64,000 bases of DNA from an uncultured Collinsella sp. (GCA_900538305.1 UPXY01000002.1:97531-161530), one strand, 5' to 3'; counted from the first letter of the stretch, positions 1-8,409 are shown. A program made the numbers and translations. Notes: a model not told the origin generated them from the sequence alone.

Positions 1-1716
1 AACTTCGATCCGGCGGATGTATCGGTGCAGGACAGGAGCTTTCTGTACGCCGTCGAGGCAGCGCTCAACCGAATCTATCGCGTGCTGGTTGCGCTGGGAT
101 TCGGAATGCGGCCGGTGCGCTCGTCGCCGTCCGAAGAGGCGTGTTCGGTCTATGAGCAGGCAGCTTATGCCAACATGACGTCATGGGTGGGAAGGATCCT
201 TGACGAAGCGGGGGAGGAGAACCCGTGGGCACGCCCGGCAACCGTCTTTTGCGCGCCCGGTGGCGTGTGGGACGTGCTCACACGTTTCGCCACCTTGAGT
301 GAGCAGCTGGGGCTCATCGTGCGTCTCGACTATGACGTGCGCCTTGAACGGGAAGGCCGTGAGCTGCGTATACGATTTGTCGCGCCATCCTGGCAGAGCA
401 TGCCGGCGACCGGTTTCGATCTTGATGAAGGTGCATGGCATGCGTGCACGGAAGCCGAGCGTGCATCGCAGGCTCTCGAGTACGCAGCGCGCATGGCCCT
501 TGTGCTTGCCGCCGCGGGATTCGCCTCGGGTCTAGCGATTGGGCGGTGCATCGTCGAGGCGCTCGACCTTGAGTCGGGTAGTGCGCATAGCGTAGCGCTC
601 GAGCGCGAGCACTTTATGGCGCAGCTCTCCACCTTTGCGTCCGAGCTCGAGGGTCGCTCGCTCTCGGAACCTTTGGCACGTGGAATGCTCGCGTCGTTTC
701 GTACGGCGGATGAAGATGACGTGGGGGCGCTGTGTGACGGTGATGGACCCGACGCCGCGGAAGGCGGGCGGCGCGAGGGCGAAGCGGAGCGCGTGCGCTA
801 TTGTGCGCCAGAGGACGACCACCGTGCGCTTTCACATGTGCTGCGAGACGTGCTTCTTGCAGACACCGCGCGCGATCTTGCCGTCATGGAGGCCAAAGAC
901 GACCCATACATGCAGCGCCTCAACGCGTTGTATGCCCAGGAAGATGTCGGCTTCGCGAATGCAGAGCGCAGCTACATTGCGTTGTTGGACGAGCTCGAGG
1001 CCCAGTGCGCCGCTCGTGAGCTGCTCAGCGAAGGGCCGGCCATCACCAGGTTTTGCGAGAGCTACGTCGGTCGCATCGAGCTGCCGGTGTTCGAGGAAGA
1101 TCCGACGGTTCGCATCCTGCGTGCGCCGGATGCGCTCTTCTTCACGCGACTCGCGCTCTGCCGCATGTATGCCGAGGCCGGAGGGTATGAACGTGCGCTG
1201 GATGAAGCGCGGAAGCTGCTCGATAGCGCGCCGACCTCCATGCAGGCGCATGCGACGCTTGTGAACATCCTCGCTCATCTTGGGCGCTATGACGAGGTCG
1301 TAGAGGTCGCACGACATGGCCTGCGCGTAGCGTTCGAGCGCGAATCGATCGCGTATCTCCTGTATCGATCGGCGTTCGCGTATTGGCGACTCGGGGATCC
1401 CGATGCCGCTGCGGCGTGCTACCGGCTTGTTCGTGGCGCTGGAAGAACGGATGCGCTGGCTGAACAGGAGCTTCATGTACTGCTGGAAGAGACGGGCAGG
1501 GATGAGCCGCCTACGATCGAGGAGGCGCTGGCTTGTTTGCGGAGCCGGGGGCTGGTGTGCGCGCCGTGGAGCGACGGTTTCAAGCGTATCGTGGACGCTG
1601 CCATCCTGCTTGCAGACAACGGGTTCTACTTCCTCGCGGGACGCTGCGTTCATGCGATGTGGCACGTTCTTGGCAGGGACGAGCTCGGCGTGGTGAGCCG
1701 TGCGTTGATTGGATAG
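1..1716 (+). CDS. TPR-repeat protein, 5' end outside window
   Basis: The reading frame is open from base 1, so the true start probably lies upstream; the first in-frame start inside the window is a GTG at 25. The product is mostly helical, and its second half (about residues 375-490 counted from that GTG) carries tandem TPR-like helix pairs, for example the segments around ALCRMYAEAGGYERALDEA and AFAYWRLGDPDAAAACYR. TPR arrays are protein-protein interaction scaffolds. No catalytic motif, signal peptide or membrane segment is visible, so a cytoplasmic scaffold is likely. A hairpin follows the TAG stop directly. The specific role is unknown. Confidence 0.7.
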   Translation, partial: NFDPADVSVQDRSFLYAVEAALNRIYRVLVALGFGMRPVRSSPSEEACSVYEQAAYANMTSWVGRILDEAGEENPWARPATVFCAPGGVWDVLTRFATLSEQLGLIVRLDYDVRLEREGRELRIRFVAPSWQSMPATGFDLDEGAWHACTEAERASQALEYAARMALVLAAAGFASGLAIGRCIVEALDLESGSAHSVALEREHFMAQLSTFASELEGRSLSEPLARGMLASFRTADEDDVGALCDGDGPDAAEGGRREGEAERVRYCAPEDDHRALSHVLRDVLLADTARDLAVMEAKDDPYMQRLNALYAQEDVGFANAERSYIALLDELEAQCAARELLSEGPAITRFCESYVGRIELPVFEEDPTVRILRAPDALFFTRLALCRMYAEAGGYERALDEARKLLDSAPTSMQAHATLVNILAHLGRYDEVVEVARHGLRVAFERESIAYLLYRSAFAYWRLGDPDAAAACYRLVRGAGRTDALAEQELHVLLEETGRDEPPTIEEALACLRSRGLVCAPWSDGFKRIVDAAILLADNGFYFLAGRCVHAMWHVLGRDELGVVSRALIG

Positions 1717-1720
1717 CAAA

Positions 1721-1749
1721 AAGCCCGCCGCCGCGAGGGCAACGGGCTT
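1721..1749. terminator. Hairpin after TPR gene, bidirectional terminator
   Basis: AAGCCCG and CGGGCTT form a 7-bp stem around a 15-base loop, starting within 5 bases of the TPR stop. Read on the minus strand the stem is followed by TTTGCT, as in the second hairpin at 1913-1941, so it may also serve the minus-strand tRNA unit. Confidence 0.55.
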
Positions 1750-1760
1750 CGGGCTTTCGG

Positions 1761-1897
1761 CTGGCGGAGAGCTGGGGATATCCGGGCTTGCTGCGCAAGC
1801 CCGCCCGCTGCGGCGGCATCGCCGCCTTGCGCGCTCCGCTGGCAAAGATGCTCGCGCGCTTTGCTCAGCTCCGCGCCCTGCGGGTTCGAATCCCCAG
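1761..1897. repeat. Scrambled partial copy of the tRNA-Ser 3' end
   Basis: Bases 1761-1779 are identical to 1952-1970, the 3' end of the neighbouring tRNA-Ser. Bases 1882-1896 are an exact inverted copy of the tRNA's T-arm text at 1964-1978. Between them lie about 100 very GC-rich bases with further small palindromes. CTGGGGAT (1772-1779) and ATCCCCAG (1890-1897) can pair as an 8-bp stem. No intact cloverleaf can be drawn, so this is not a functional tRNA; it looks like a recombination or integration scar. Confidence 0.6.
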
Positions 1898-1912
1898 GCT
1901 CATGGTAGCAAG

Positions 1913-1941
1913 AAGCCCGGCTCCCAAGGGAAACCGGGCTT
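1913..1941 (-). terminator. tRNA-Ser terminator
   Basis: AAGCCCGG and CCGGGCTT form an 8-bp stem just downstream of the minus-strand tRNA, followed on that strand by CTTGCT. The hairpin plus the following tRNA-end sequence is repeated at 1721-1779. Confidence 0.6.
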
Positions 1942-1952
1942 ATCTTGTTGAC

Positions 1953-2043
1953 TGGCGGAGAGCTGGGGATTCGAACCCCAGATTCCCTTGTGGGGAATAC
2001 TCGCTTAGCAGGCGAGCACCTTCGGCCTCTCGGTCAGCTCTCC
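1953..2043 (-). tRNA. tRNA-Ser(GCT)
   Basis: On the minus strand the RNA starts GGAGAGC and ends GCTCTCC-G-CCA, giving a 7-bp acceptor stem with an encoded CCA. The anticodon stem CTCGC/GCGAG holds a loop with anticodon GCT, reading AGC/AGU serine codons. A long variable arm (ATTCCCCACAAGGGAAT region) follows, as expected of serine tRNAs, and the T arm contains the canonical GGTTCGAATCC. Length is 91 nt including CCA. Confidence 0.95.
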
Positions 2044-2180
2044 GTTAGCAGCTAACAATATTAGCGTACCCACCGGACGTGTTACAAGGGCGAACTGAAA
2101 TTGCCGCAATTTTATTCACTCTTCGTTTTCGGGGAGTTCAATCCGGGGCTCAGGTTCTCACGTAGCCGCTGAAGTGAAAA

Positions 2181-3185
2181 TCACATCTGGCGCCAGCTGC
2201 TCATTTCTGCGGTGATCATCATGTTCTCCCGGTGCTCGCGCACGGCTTCCCACGAGAACAAATCCGCAAGCTGCCCGGCGGTGCGCGGCGCGGTATCGGG
2301 CGCGAGGCCGGCGATTCCGGCGAGCCAACCCAGGAGTGCCGCCGGCGTGCCGAAGCGCGCTCTGAGCTCACCCATGTCCAGGTCGCGGTCGCGCTTGGCA
2401 AGGCGTCGCCCGTCGGGCGCAAGGAGCAGCGGGATATGGGCGTAAGCGGGCTCCGGCAGGCCGAGCAGCCGCTCAAGGTAGATTTGTCGCGGCGTCGACG
2501 ACATGAGGTCGCATCCGCGCACGACCTCCGTGACGCCCATATCGGCATCGTCGACCACCACCGCTAGCTGGTATGCGAACACCCCATCGCTTCGCTGCAC
2601 GAGGAAATCGCCGCACTCCAGCGCAAGCACTTGGCGTTGCAGCCCGTATGCGCGGTCTTCGAACGCGATAGTGCCGTGTGGATCGTCCCTATCGGGCACA
2701 CGCAGCCGAAGCGCCGGTGGCCGCGTCGCACGGCGCTCGGCGATCTCTTCGGGTGTGAGGCCGCGGCACGTGCCGGCATAGACGGGCGTCCCGTCGCTCG
2801 CGTGCGGCGCGCTCGCGGCGTGAAGCTCGGCGCGCGTGCAGAAGCACGGGTAGATGAGGCCGGCTGCCTTGAGCTTCTCGACTGCCGCGCAGTAGAGATC
2901 GACGCGTTTGTGCTGGTAGATGGGGTTTCCGTCCCACTCGAGTCCGAGCCAGCGTAGGTCGTCGAGCAGCAGCTCCGTCCACGGGCCGGACTGGGTGCGC
3001 GGATCGAGGTCTTCAACGCGCAGCACCACGCTTCCGCCCTGGCTTCGCGCGGAAAGCCAGGCCACGAGCGAGGCATACACGTTGCCGAGGTGCATGCGAC
3101 CCGACGGCGTGGGAGCGAAGCGCCCCACGACGCGCGAGGCTTCGCCTGCAGGAGTGCTTTGAGGTGTGTGACGGGTCGTGTTCAT
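2181..3185 (-). CDS. gluQ: Glutamyl-Q tRNA(Asp) synthetase
   Basis: Truncated class I synthetase that activates glutamate and attaches it to the queuosine of tRNA-Asp. Visible features are the adenylate-binding signature HLGN at about residues 32-35 (HIGH equivalent), the KMSKS-like loop LAKRDRDLD near residue 260, and the zinc-site-like CFC pattern around residue 110 with a further Cys about 20 residues on. At 334 aa it lacks the anticodon-binding domain of full GluRS, which separates GluQRS from GltX. An ATG 16 codons upstream also exists, but the start chosen here sits 7 bases after a TATACT box and matches the family N-terminus; no Shine-Dalgarno is seen, so the message may be leaderless. 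Confidence 0.9.
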   Translation of the reverse strand: MNTTRHTPQSTPAGEASRVVGRFAPTPSGRMHLGNVYASLVAWLSARSQGGSVVLRVEDLDPRTQSGPWTELLLDDLRWLGLEWDGNPIYQHKRVDLYCAAVEKLKAAGLIYPCFCTRAELHAASAPHASDGTPVYAGTCRGLTPEEIAERRATRPPALRLRVPDRDDPHGTIAFEDRAYGLQRQVLALECGDFLVQRSDGVFAYQLAVVVDDADMGVTEVVRGCDLMSSTPRQIYLERLLGLPEPAYAHIPLLLAPDGRRLAKRDRDLDMGELRARFGTPAALLGWLAGIAGLAPDTAPRTAGQLADLFSWEAVREHRENMMITAEMSSWRQM

Positions 3186-3192
3186 GCTCGAA

Positions 3193-3198
3193 AGTATA
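3193..3198 (-). promoter_or_regulatory. -10 box of gluQ, implying a leaderless mRNA
   Basis: TATACT lies on the minus strand with only 7 bases between it and the gluQ ATG. Transcription would start at or next to the A of the start codon. The same TATACT form precedes several other genes here (45844, 47720, 40325, 25829). No good -35 is visible. Confidence 0.5.
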
Positions 3199-3256
3199 GT
3201 TGAAACCACGTCGGAACCCGAAACGTGCCTCAATGCGTTGCTCGTCGACTTCTAGC

Positions 3257-3458
3257 AGAAACGAAGGAGCTCCCAGGTTCGTGCCTGGGAGCTCCTCGGA
3301 AAAGGGGGGCGATGTAGGCGGGCAGTCGGCGAGTCGCTTCCAACCGCCCGCGAAAATCGGTAGTTCAGAGCGGGATCCGTTTGCACGCAGGCCATCTGCG
3401 GTCTCTCTGAACGAGCCGAGAAGGCTTCGATGCGAACGGGTGCCGGCATCTTCACTCA
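3257..3458 (-). ncRNA. Candidate structured non-coding RNA
   Basis: This gene-free stretch folds well only as minus-strand RNA. Helices: GATGC/GCATC near 3436-3457; GTTCAGAG/CTCTGAAC, 8 bp (3363-3370 with 3405-3412), enclosing CGCAG/CTGCG; a 12-bp helix (3318-3329 with 3340-3351) that needs two G-U pairs on this strand and would have two A-C mismatches on the other; then a perfect 12-bp hairpin at 3266-3295 followed by TTCGTTTCT, a terminator. TATAGA at 3465-3470 could be the -10 box. The RNA would be about 200 nt. I do not recognise the family: the T-box GGTGG bulge, tmRNA, SRP and RNase P landmarks are absent. It could also be a leader of gluQ. Confidence 0.45.
3266..3295 (-). terminator. 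Perfect 12-bp hairpin ending the candidate RNA
   Basis: GGAGCTCCCAGG and CCTGGGAGCTCC pair perfectly around a 6-base loop. On the minus strand TTCGTTTCT follows; on the plus strand no T run follows. It therefore most likely terminates minus-strand transcription. Confidence 0.6.
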
Positions 3459-3585
3459 TTGCGTTCTATACCCAGGCAGGCGTTGGCAAACGGGCGAACA
3501 TGTTCCCTCGCAACTCCCACACAAAGATGGATAAATCGCGTAGACTTCTGAGCAAGGCGATTGTTTGCACGAGGGCAGGGAAGCG

Positions 3586-5535
3586 ATGAAGCGAAACGTT
3601 CGAGAGATTCTGGTGCTGTGCGCATTGCTGCTCATGTTCTCGCTCGCCATGCCCGCATTCGCGCATGCCGACTCTTACCCGAATGTGCGCATCGAGGCAT
3701 CGGTGCAGGGAAACGGCAGCCTTCGCGTGGTCGAGACTCGAGCGTTCAGATTCGACGACGACGGCAACGGCGTGTACTGGACGATTCCTTTGGCGAGCAA
3801 CGAACAGGGCGCGGTGTCGAGCGTGGCCATCGACGGCGTCGTGGTGGACGATGGGAACGTGCGCGTGTTTACCCAGGTGCCATCTGCCGAACTGGGGAAT
3901 GATGGGGTCTACACCGTGGAGCAGGCAAGGGGCGTATGCCGGCTCATGGTGTATGCCCCGCATGACGAGGATGACGTCCAGCTCGTTTCGGTGGAATACA
4001 CGATCACCGGCGCCGTGATGGCATGGGGAGATACCGCTGAGCTCTATTGGCAGTTCGTAGGTGCCGATTGGCAGGAAGATTCCGAAGACGTCGAGCTCGT
4101 GGTTAGCTTTCCCGAGGCAGAACCCGGCACTGCTACCGTGGGCGAGGACTTTCGGGCCTGGGGGCATGGCCCTCTCGATGGCACGGTAGCGCTCGATGCC
4201 GATATCCCCCAGGTGACGTATCGCGTTCCCTGCGTTGCGACAGGCGAGTTCGCCGAGGCGCGCGTGGCATTTCCTCTCGCATGGGTTTCCCGCCTCGCTG
4301 CGAGCAGCGAGGCGTCCTCCGAAGAGCGCCTTCCGACGATCCTTGAGGAAGAGCGTGCATGGGCAGATGAGGCGAATGCGCTTCGCCAGCGTGCGCGCGA
4401 GCAGCGAACGTTTTTGGGGGTCGGTATGGTCGTCGTGCCGGCGCTCTTCACGATGACGCTCGTTGCGCTCAAGTGCGCGCGGCGCGAACCCAAGCCGCGG
4501 TTTACCGAAACGTACTGCGACGATGTTCCGTCACGCGACCATCCTGCCATTTTGGCGGCGTTCACCGAAAACGGCGCGGTAACGGAGCGCGCGCTCGTCT
4601 CGACGCTCATGAAGCTTACCGCCGAGGGCGTGGTGGGCATCCAGGATATGGAAGGACAGCGGCGCGCGTATCTCGAACGCGCTCGGGGGACCGCGTGCGC
4701 AGATGACCCGTTTGCCGATGAAGACGCGGCGCGGGAAGACGCGACGCGAACAGAAAGCAGGCAGTACCGTCTCGAGCTGCTTCAACCAGCGCGCAAGGAC
4801 GTGGATGATATCGACGGCGCGGCGCTCAGGCTCTTTTTCCGCACGAGCAAGACGACCGCGAGCTTTTCGTCCCTCGGTTCCTACAAAAACGATAACCCCA
4901 AGCGCTATGAGGAGCTGCGCATCGACTTCGTCCGCAAGGTCTCCGATGCGCTCGAGGCACGTCGGCTCATCGCATCGAAAGGCACGGCTGCCGCGGTGGC
5001 CTCCATCGCGATAGGGGGCGTGCTCGCGGCCTTCGCGTTCATCATAGGGATCATCGAGGCGCTCTGGATTCCCATGATTGCAGCGATAGCGCTCGCGATT
5101 GCGGGCATGGTGGTCGGAGCGAAGTTCAAGCGCCTGACACCCGAGGGCGTTGAACTTCGTGCGCGCTGCGGCGCTTTCACACGCTGGCTTGAGGATTTCA
5201 CGACGCTTCATGCTGCGGTTCCTGAAGATCTGTGCAGGTGGAACAACGTGCTCGTGTGCGCCGTCGCGCTCGGTGTCTCCGCCGAGCTCGTGCGCGACCT
5301 GGCGCTCCTCGCGCCCATCGAGAGCATCGCCGCTGCCGAGTGGTACCCGTCGTACTGGTGGTACCTGCCGGGCGACGGCCGCCGTGTGACGCCGGTTCAG
5401 CATGCCTCGAATGTGTGCGTACTGCCGAGCGCTGCCGCCGCGGCGAGCGGGTTCAGCTCGGGCGGCGGCGGAGGCGGCGGATTCTCCGGCGGCGGAGGCG
5501 GCGGCGTCGGTGGCGGCGGGGGAGGCTCGTTCTAG
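3586..5535 (+). CDS. DUF2207-family membrane protein with Gly-rich tail
   Basis: The 649-aa product begins with a signal peptide (MKRN then a hydrophobic core, likely cut after FAHA near residue 29). An extracytoplasmic beta-rich domain of the DUF2207 type follows, then a transmembrane helix near residues 275-296, a cytoplasmic segment, and a hydrophobic pair near 467-510. The last about 25 residues are almost only Gly, Ser and Phe, which is typical of this family. Function is not known; DUF2207 proteins are cell-envelope proteins. The start at 3586 is favoured over an in-frame ATG at 3565 because AGGGA precedes it and the signal peptide then starts correctly. The gene stands alone. Confidence 0.8.
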   Translation: MKRNVREILVLCALLLMFSLAMPAFAHADSYPNVRIEASVQGNGSLRVVETRAFRFDDDGNGVYWTIPLASNEQGAVSSVAIDGVVVDDGNVRVFTQVPSAELGNDGVYTVEQARGVCRLMVYAPHDEDDVQLVSVEYTITGAVMAWGDTAELYWQFVGADWQEDSEDVELVVSFPEAEPGTATVGEDFRAWGHGPLDGTVALDADIPQVTYRVPCVATGEFAEARVAFPLAWVSRLAASSEASSEERLPTILEEERAWADEANALRQRAREQRTFLGVGMVVVPALFTMTLVALKCARREPKPRFTETYCDDVPSRDHPAILAAFTENGAVTERALVSTLMKLTAEGVVGIQDMEGQRRAYLERARGTACADDPFADEDAAREDATRTESRQYRLELLQPARKDVDDIDGAALRLFFRTSKTTASFSSLGSYKNDNPKRYEELRIDFVRKVSDALEARRLIASKGTAAAVASIAIGGVLAAFAFIIGIIEALWIPMIAAIALAIAGMVVGAKFKRLTPEGVELRARCGAFTRWLEDFTTLHAAVPEDLCRWNNVLVCAVALGVSAELVRDLALLAPIESIAAAEWYPSYWWYLPGDGRRVTPVQHASNVCVLPSAAAAASGFSSGGGGGGGFSGGGGGGVGGGGGGSF

Positions 5536-5707
5536 CCGCGTGCCGCCGGAATCGCTTTCGTTTTCGGCATTGGCGCGCCGCTCGGAGGATTCTTTGCACC
5601 GAGTATCGCCGCTCCATCTATTTCCCTTGCAGATGCGCTACATTAGTGGACGTATCGGATTTCGTCGCCCGTGCACGGTGGCGACGCTGCAGGCAAGGAG
5701 GGGCTGC

Positions 5708-7342
5708 ATGGGATCTGAGCGGAAAATCGAACGCGCGCTCATATCGGTGACCGACAAGACGGGCATCGTTGAGTTCGCACAGGCGCTCGTCGAGAAGTTC
5801 GGCGTCGAGATCATCTCGACGGGCGGAACGGCGAGGGTGCTCGAGGAGGCTGGCGTCCCCGTCACGCCAATCGAGCAGTTCACGGGATATCCCGAGATGA
5901 TGGACGGTCGCGTGAAGACGCTCCATCCCAAGGTTCACGGCGCGCTGCTCGCCCGTCGCGATTCCGATCAGCACATGGCCGAGGCCGCCGAGCACGATAT
6001 CAAGCTCATCGACCTTGTGTGCGTGAACCTGTATGAGTTCGAGAAGACAGTCGCCGATCCGAACGTGACGTTCGAAGACGCCATCGAGCACATCGATATC
6101 GGTGGCCCCTCCATGCTTCGTTCGGCTGCGAAGAATAACGATGCGGTGACGGTGATCTGCGACCCGGACGACTACGCGCCCGTTCTGGAAGAGATGGGCG
6201 TACACGGCGGTGCCACCACGAAAGTCACCCGCCGCCGCCTTGCCGCGAAGGTCTATGCCCGTACCGCTGCCTACGACACGGCGATTTCCACGTGGTTCAG
6301 CGCGTATCTTGAGCTGCAGAATCGCGAGATTGATCCGGATGATCCCTTCGAGCCGCCCGCGCTGCTCGACCTTCACCTCACCAAGGCGCAGGATCTTCGC
6401 TACGGCGAGAACCCGCACCAGGCCGCGGCGGTCTACAAACTCACCGGAGAGCTTGCGAATCTCGTGAGCTCGCCGAACCCGCTGGTGGGAGCCGAACAGC
6501 TTCAGGGCAAGCCACTTTCATACAACAACCTGCTCGATGCCGACGCCGCTTGGAATGCGGTGCGCGAGTTCGACGAGCCGGCATGCGTGATTTTGAAGCA
6601 TCAGAACCCGTGCGGTTCCGCCGTGGCGAAAGATGTCACGACGGCGTATGACCGCGCGTTCGCCTGCGATCCCAAGAGCGCCTTCGGCGGCATCATCGCG
6701 GTGAATCGCGAGGTTCCACTGGCGCTCGTCGAGCATTTTGCAGACCAGAACAAGCAGTTCGTCGAGGTGCTCATCGCGCCGAGCTATACGCCCGAGGCGC
6801 TTGAGCGTCTGAGCAAGCGTGCCAACCTCCGCGTGCTTGCCACGGGCGGTGCCGAGGGTCACGCCACGCTCGAGGTGCGCTCCGTCGACGGCGGCATGCT
6901 CGTGCAGTGCGTCGACACGGTGGACGAGGATCCCACCGAGTTCACGTGCCCCACGAGCCGCAAGCCCACGGACAATGAGATGCGCGACCTCGTGTTCGCG
7001 TGGAACGTCGTGAAGACGGTGAAGTCGAACGCCATCTTGATCGCCAAGGATCAGGCGGGTATCGGCATGGGGCCGGGTCAGCCCAATCGCGTGGATTCAG
7101 CGCTGCTGGCCTGCGAGCGCGCAGAAGACGCCTGTGAGCGCATGGGGTTCGCGACGGGCGGCTTCGTCGCGGCGAGCGACGCGTTCTTCCCGTTCCGCGA
7201 CAACGTCGACGTCCTTGCCGAGCACGGTGTCACGGCGATTATCCAGCCCGGCGGCTCGGTGCGCGACGACGAGTCCATCAAGGCGTGCGACGACCACGAT
7301 ATCGCGATGATCTTCACCGGTACGCGCCATTTCCGCCACTAG
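5708..7342 (+). CDS. purH: Bifunctional AICAR transformylase/IMP cyclohydrolase
   Basis: Catalyses the last two steps of de novo purine synthesis, formylating AICAR with 10-formyl-THF and closing the ring to IMP. The 544-aa length is normal. The N-terminal MGS-fold cyclohydrolase domain shows STGGTARVLEEAGV and the conserved MMDGRVKTLHPKVHG at about 64-78. The C-terminal transformylase has the catalytic KHQNPCG near residue 297. The frame is open upstream, but AGGAGG lies 7 bases before the ATG at 5708 and the family N-terminus starts here. A strong terminator follows. No other pur genes are adjacent. Confidence 0.97.
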   Translation: MGSERKIERALISVTDKTGIVEFAQALVEKFGVEIISTGGTARVLEEAGVPVTPIEQFTGYPEMMDGRVKTLHPKVHGALLARRDSDQHMAEAAEHDIKLIDLVCVNLYEFEKTVADPNVTFEDAIEHIDIGGPSMLRSAAKNNDAVTVICDPDDYAPVLEEMGVHGGATTKVTRRRLAAKVYARTAAYDTAISTWFSAYLELQNREIDPDDPFEPPALLDLHLTKAQDLRYGENPHQAAAVYKLTGELANLVSSPNPLVGAEQLQGKPLSYNNLLDADAAWNAVREFDEPACVILKHQNPCGSAVAKDVTTAYDRAFACDPKSAFGGIIAVNREVPLALVEHFADQNKQFVEVLIAPSYTPEALERLSKRANLRVLATGGAEGHATLEVRSVDGGMLVQCVDTVDEDPTEFTCPTSRKPTDNEMRDLVFAWNVVKTVKSNAILIAKDQAGIGMGPGQPNRVDSALLACERAEDACERMGFATGGFVAASDAFFPFRDNVDVLAEHGVTAIIQPGGSVRDDESIKACDDHDIAMIFTGTRHFRH

Positions 7343-7388
7343 GGAGGGCGCACGGCGACCGAGCGCTGCTTGGCAGTAGATGAGCCGC

Positions 7389-7425
7389 AACGGCCGCTAA
7401 GGGATACCTTGGCGGCCGTTTTTTC
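7389..7425 (+). terminator. purH terminator
   Basis: CGGCCGC pairs with GCGGCCG, reinforced by an inner AAGG/CCTT pairing, and is followed by a run of T bases. It lies about 50 bases after the purH stop and is a classic intrinsic terminator. Confidence 0.85.
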
Positions 7426-7619
7426 TACGTGCATCGTGCCTTATTGATTAAAAAGCGTAGAAAGCTTCAATAAGAGTCGTTCGAAAAGGTTCTAATTGAG
7501 GCTTTTTACGCTTTTTGCACAGAGCGATGTGATTGCGGTCGACGGAGCTCTGCCACGCGAAGCGCCGAGAGGTTGACATCTGGCGCAAGGGGTACAATTG
7601 ATGAAATTCCGAAAGGTTC
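7426..7619. other. AT-richer intergenic stretch after purH
   Basis: Together with the purH terminator and repeat A1 this makes a gap of about 375 bases with no gene. It includes a lower-GC segment (7440-7510) with several short AAAAGC/GCTTTT stretches and a TTGACA at 7573-7578, about 17 bases before TACAAT at 7594. That pair is a plausible promoter for the gene at 7719, placing repeat A1 in its 5' leader. Confidence 0.4.
7573..7599 (+). promoter_or_regulatory. Promoter for the 7719 gene
   Basis: A consensus -35 TTGACA and a -10 TACAAT are spaced about 16-17 bases apart. The transcript would carry the whole inverted repeat at 7620-7703 in its leader, ending 10 bases before the ribosome binding site. 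Confidence 0.5.
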
Positions 7620-7703
7620 GGCATGTAACATTACCCCAGGGGTTTTCGACATACCCGGTGAGTTTACTCATGTCGAAAAACCCCTGGGGTAATGTTACAT
7701 GCC
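7620..7703. repeat. Family A palindromic element, paired form (A1)
   Basis: Arms 7620-7652 and 7670-7703 are inverted copies of each other with one single-base length difference and a 17-base loop. Each arm holds the family A core, TTACCCCAGGGG flanked by TGTAA and T-rich sequence. Related copies lie at 29887, 36703, 44899, 45375, 49647-49759 and 53791. As RNA it would make a very stable hairpin directly before the ribosome binding site of the next gene. Confidence 0.8.
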
Positions 7704-7718
7704 AGAAAAGGAGCTGCT

Positions 7719-8369
7719 GTGACAGACACCGCATTTCAGCTGGGCAAACCGGCGCTTGTGTGCCGTTGGCGCCTCGCGGGGCGACATGTGCCGCTCCTCA
7801 ACCGGCATATGCGCGCACTCTCGCAGCGGCGCGTGAACGGTGAGGCGCTCTCGACGAACCTGCTTGGCTGGGTAAAGCAGCATATCGAATGGTCTCTGGC
7901 AGAAGACCCCGCTGCGGTAGCGGATGGTGTCCTCATGATCGTGGTGGACGAGGCGGGGCAAGCAGCGATGAGCACGGGCGCTTATGAGCCTCTGGCCGAC
8001 GCATCGCTCGAAGATCTTGCCCTGCGCGCGCAGACGGCTCAAGTCGAAGCATCCGAGCTCGGCGTCGCCCCCGAGGTGCTGTGCACGGCGGAAGACGGCG
8101 GAATCACCATCGGGCTATCGACGGATGTTCCGGCGGCGGGTGCGACGAGCTTGGTCGAACATCTTGCACAGACACGCGGCATCGCGCTCAAGCGCGATCC
8201 GGCACTGCCGTTCCGTGCGGTATCCGGCCTCGTGGGCGGTGAGGCGTTCCTTGTGTCCGACGAGTACGGCATCGTTGCTGCAACGAATGCGGGGTGCGCA
8301 CAGGAAGATACGGGTACCGTCGCGTTCCTTTCAGCTGCCTTTGAAAAGCTCTACGATGCTGTCCGCTAG
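7719..8369 (+). CDS. Conserved-type hypothetical protein, 216 aa
   Basis: The GTG start at 7719 is preceded by AAAGGAG at a normal distance and begins VTDTAFQLGKPALVCRWRLA. The product is soluble, mixed alpha/beta, with no signal peptide, membrane span or motif that I recognise. It ends 40 bases before a two-component regulator, so the three genes may be cotranscribed. The palindrome immediately upstream of its ribosome binding site may affect its translation or transcription. I do not assign a function. Confidence 0.65.
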   Translation: MTDTAFQLGKPALVCRWRLAGRHVPLLNRHMRALSQRRVNGEALSTNLLGWVKQHIEWSLAEDPAAVADGVLMIVVDEAGQAAMSTGAYEPLADASLEDLALRAQTAQVEASELGVAPEVLCTAEDGGITIGLSTDVPAAGATSLVEHLAQTRGIALKRDPALPFRAVSGLVGGEAFLVSDEYGIVAATNAGCAQEDTGTVAFLSAAFEKLYDAVR

Positions 8370-8409
8370 GTAGCCCCCGTTTGATTCATATCGGGTAAAG
8401 GAGCCACGC

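Noticed and set aside
832..1845. 337-aa minus-strand reading frame opposite the TPR gene
   Set aside because: Shadow of a GC-rich coding sequence, with basic low-complexity composition and no ribosome binding site.
1761..1897. A second tRNA-Ser gene
   Set aside because: Only the 3' end and a T-arm text are present, the latter inverted; no anticodon stem or acceptor pair can be formed.
3257..3458. T-box riboswitch
   Set aside because: The GGTGG-type antiterminator bulge and specifier-loop landmarks are missing, and the downstream gene has its own promoter box.
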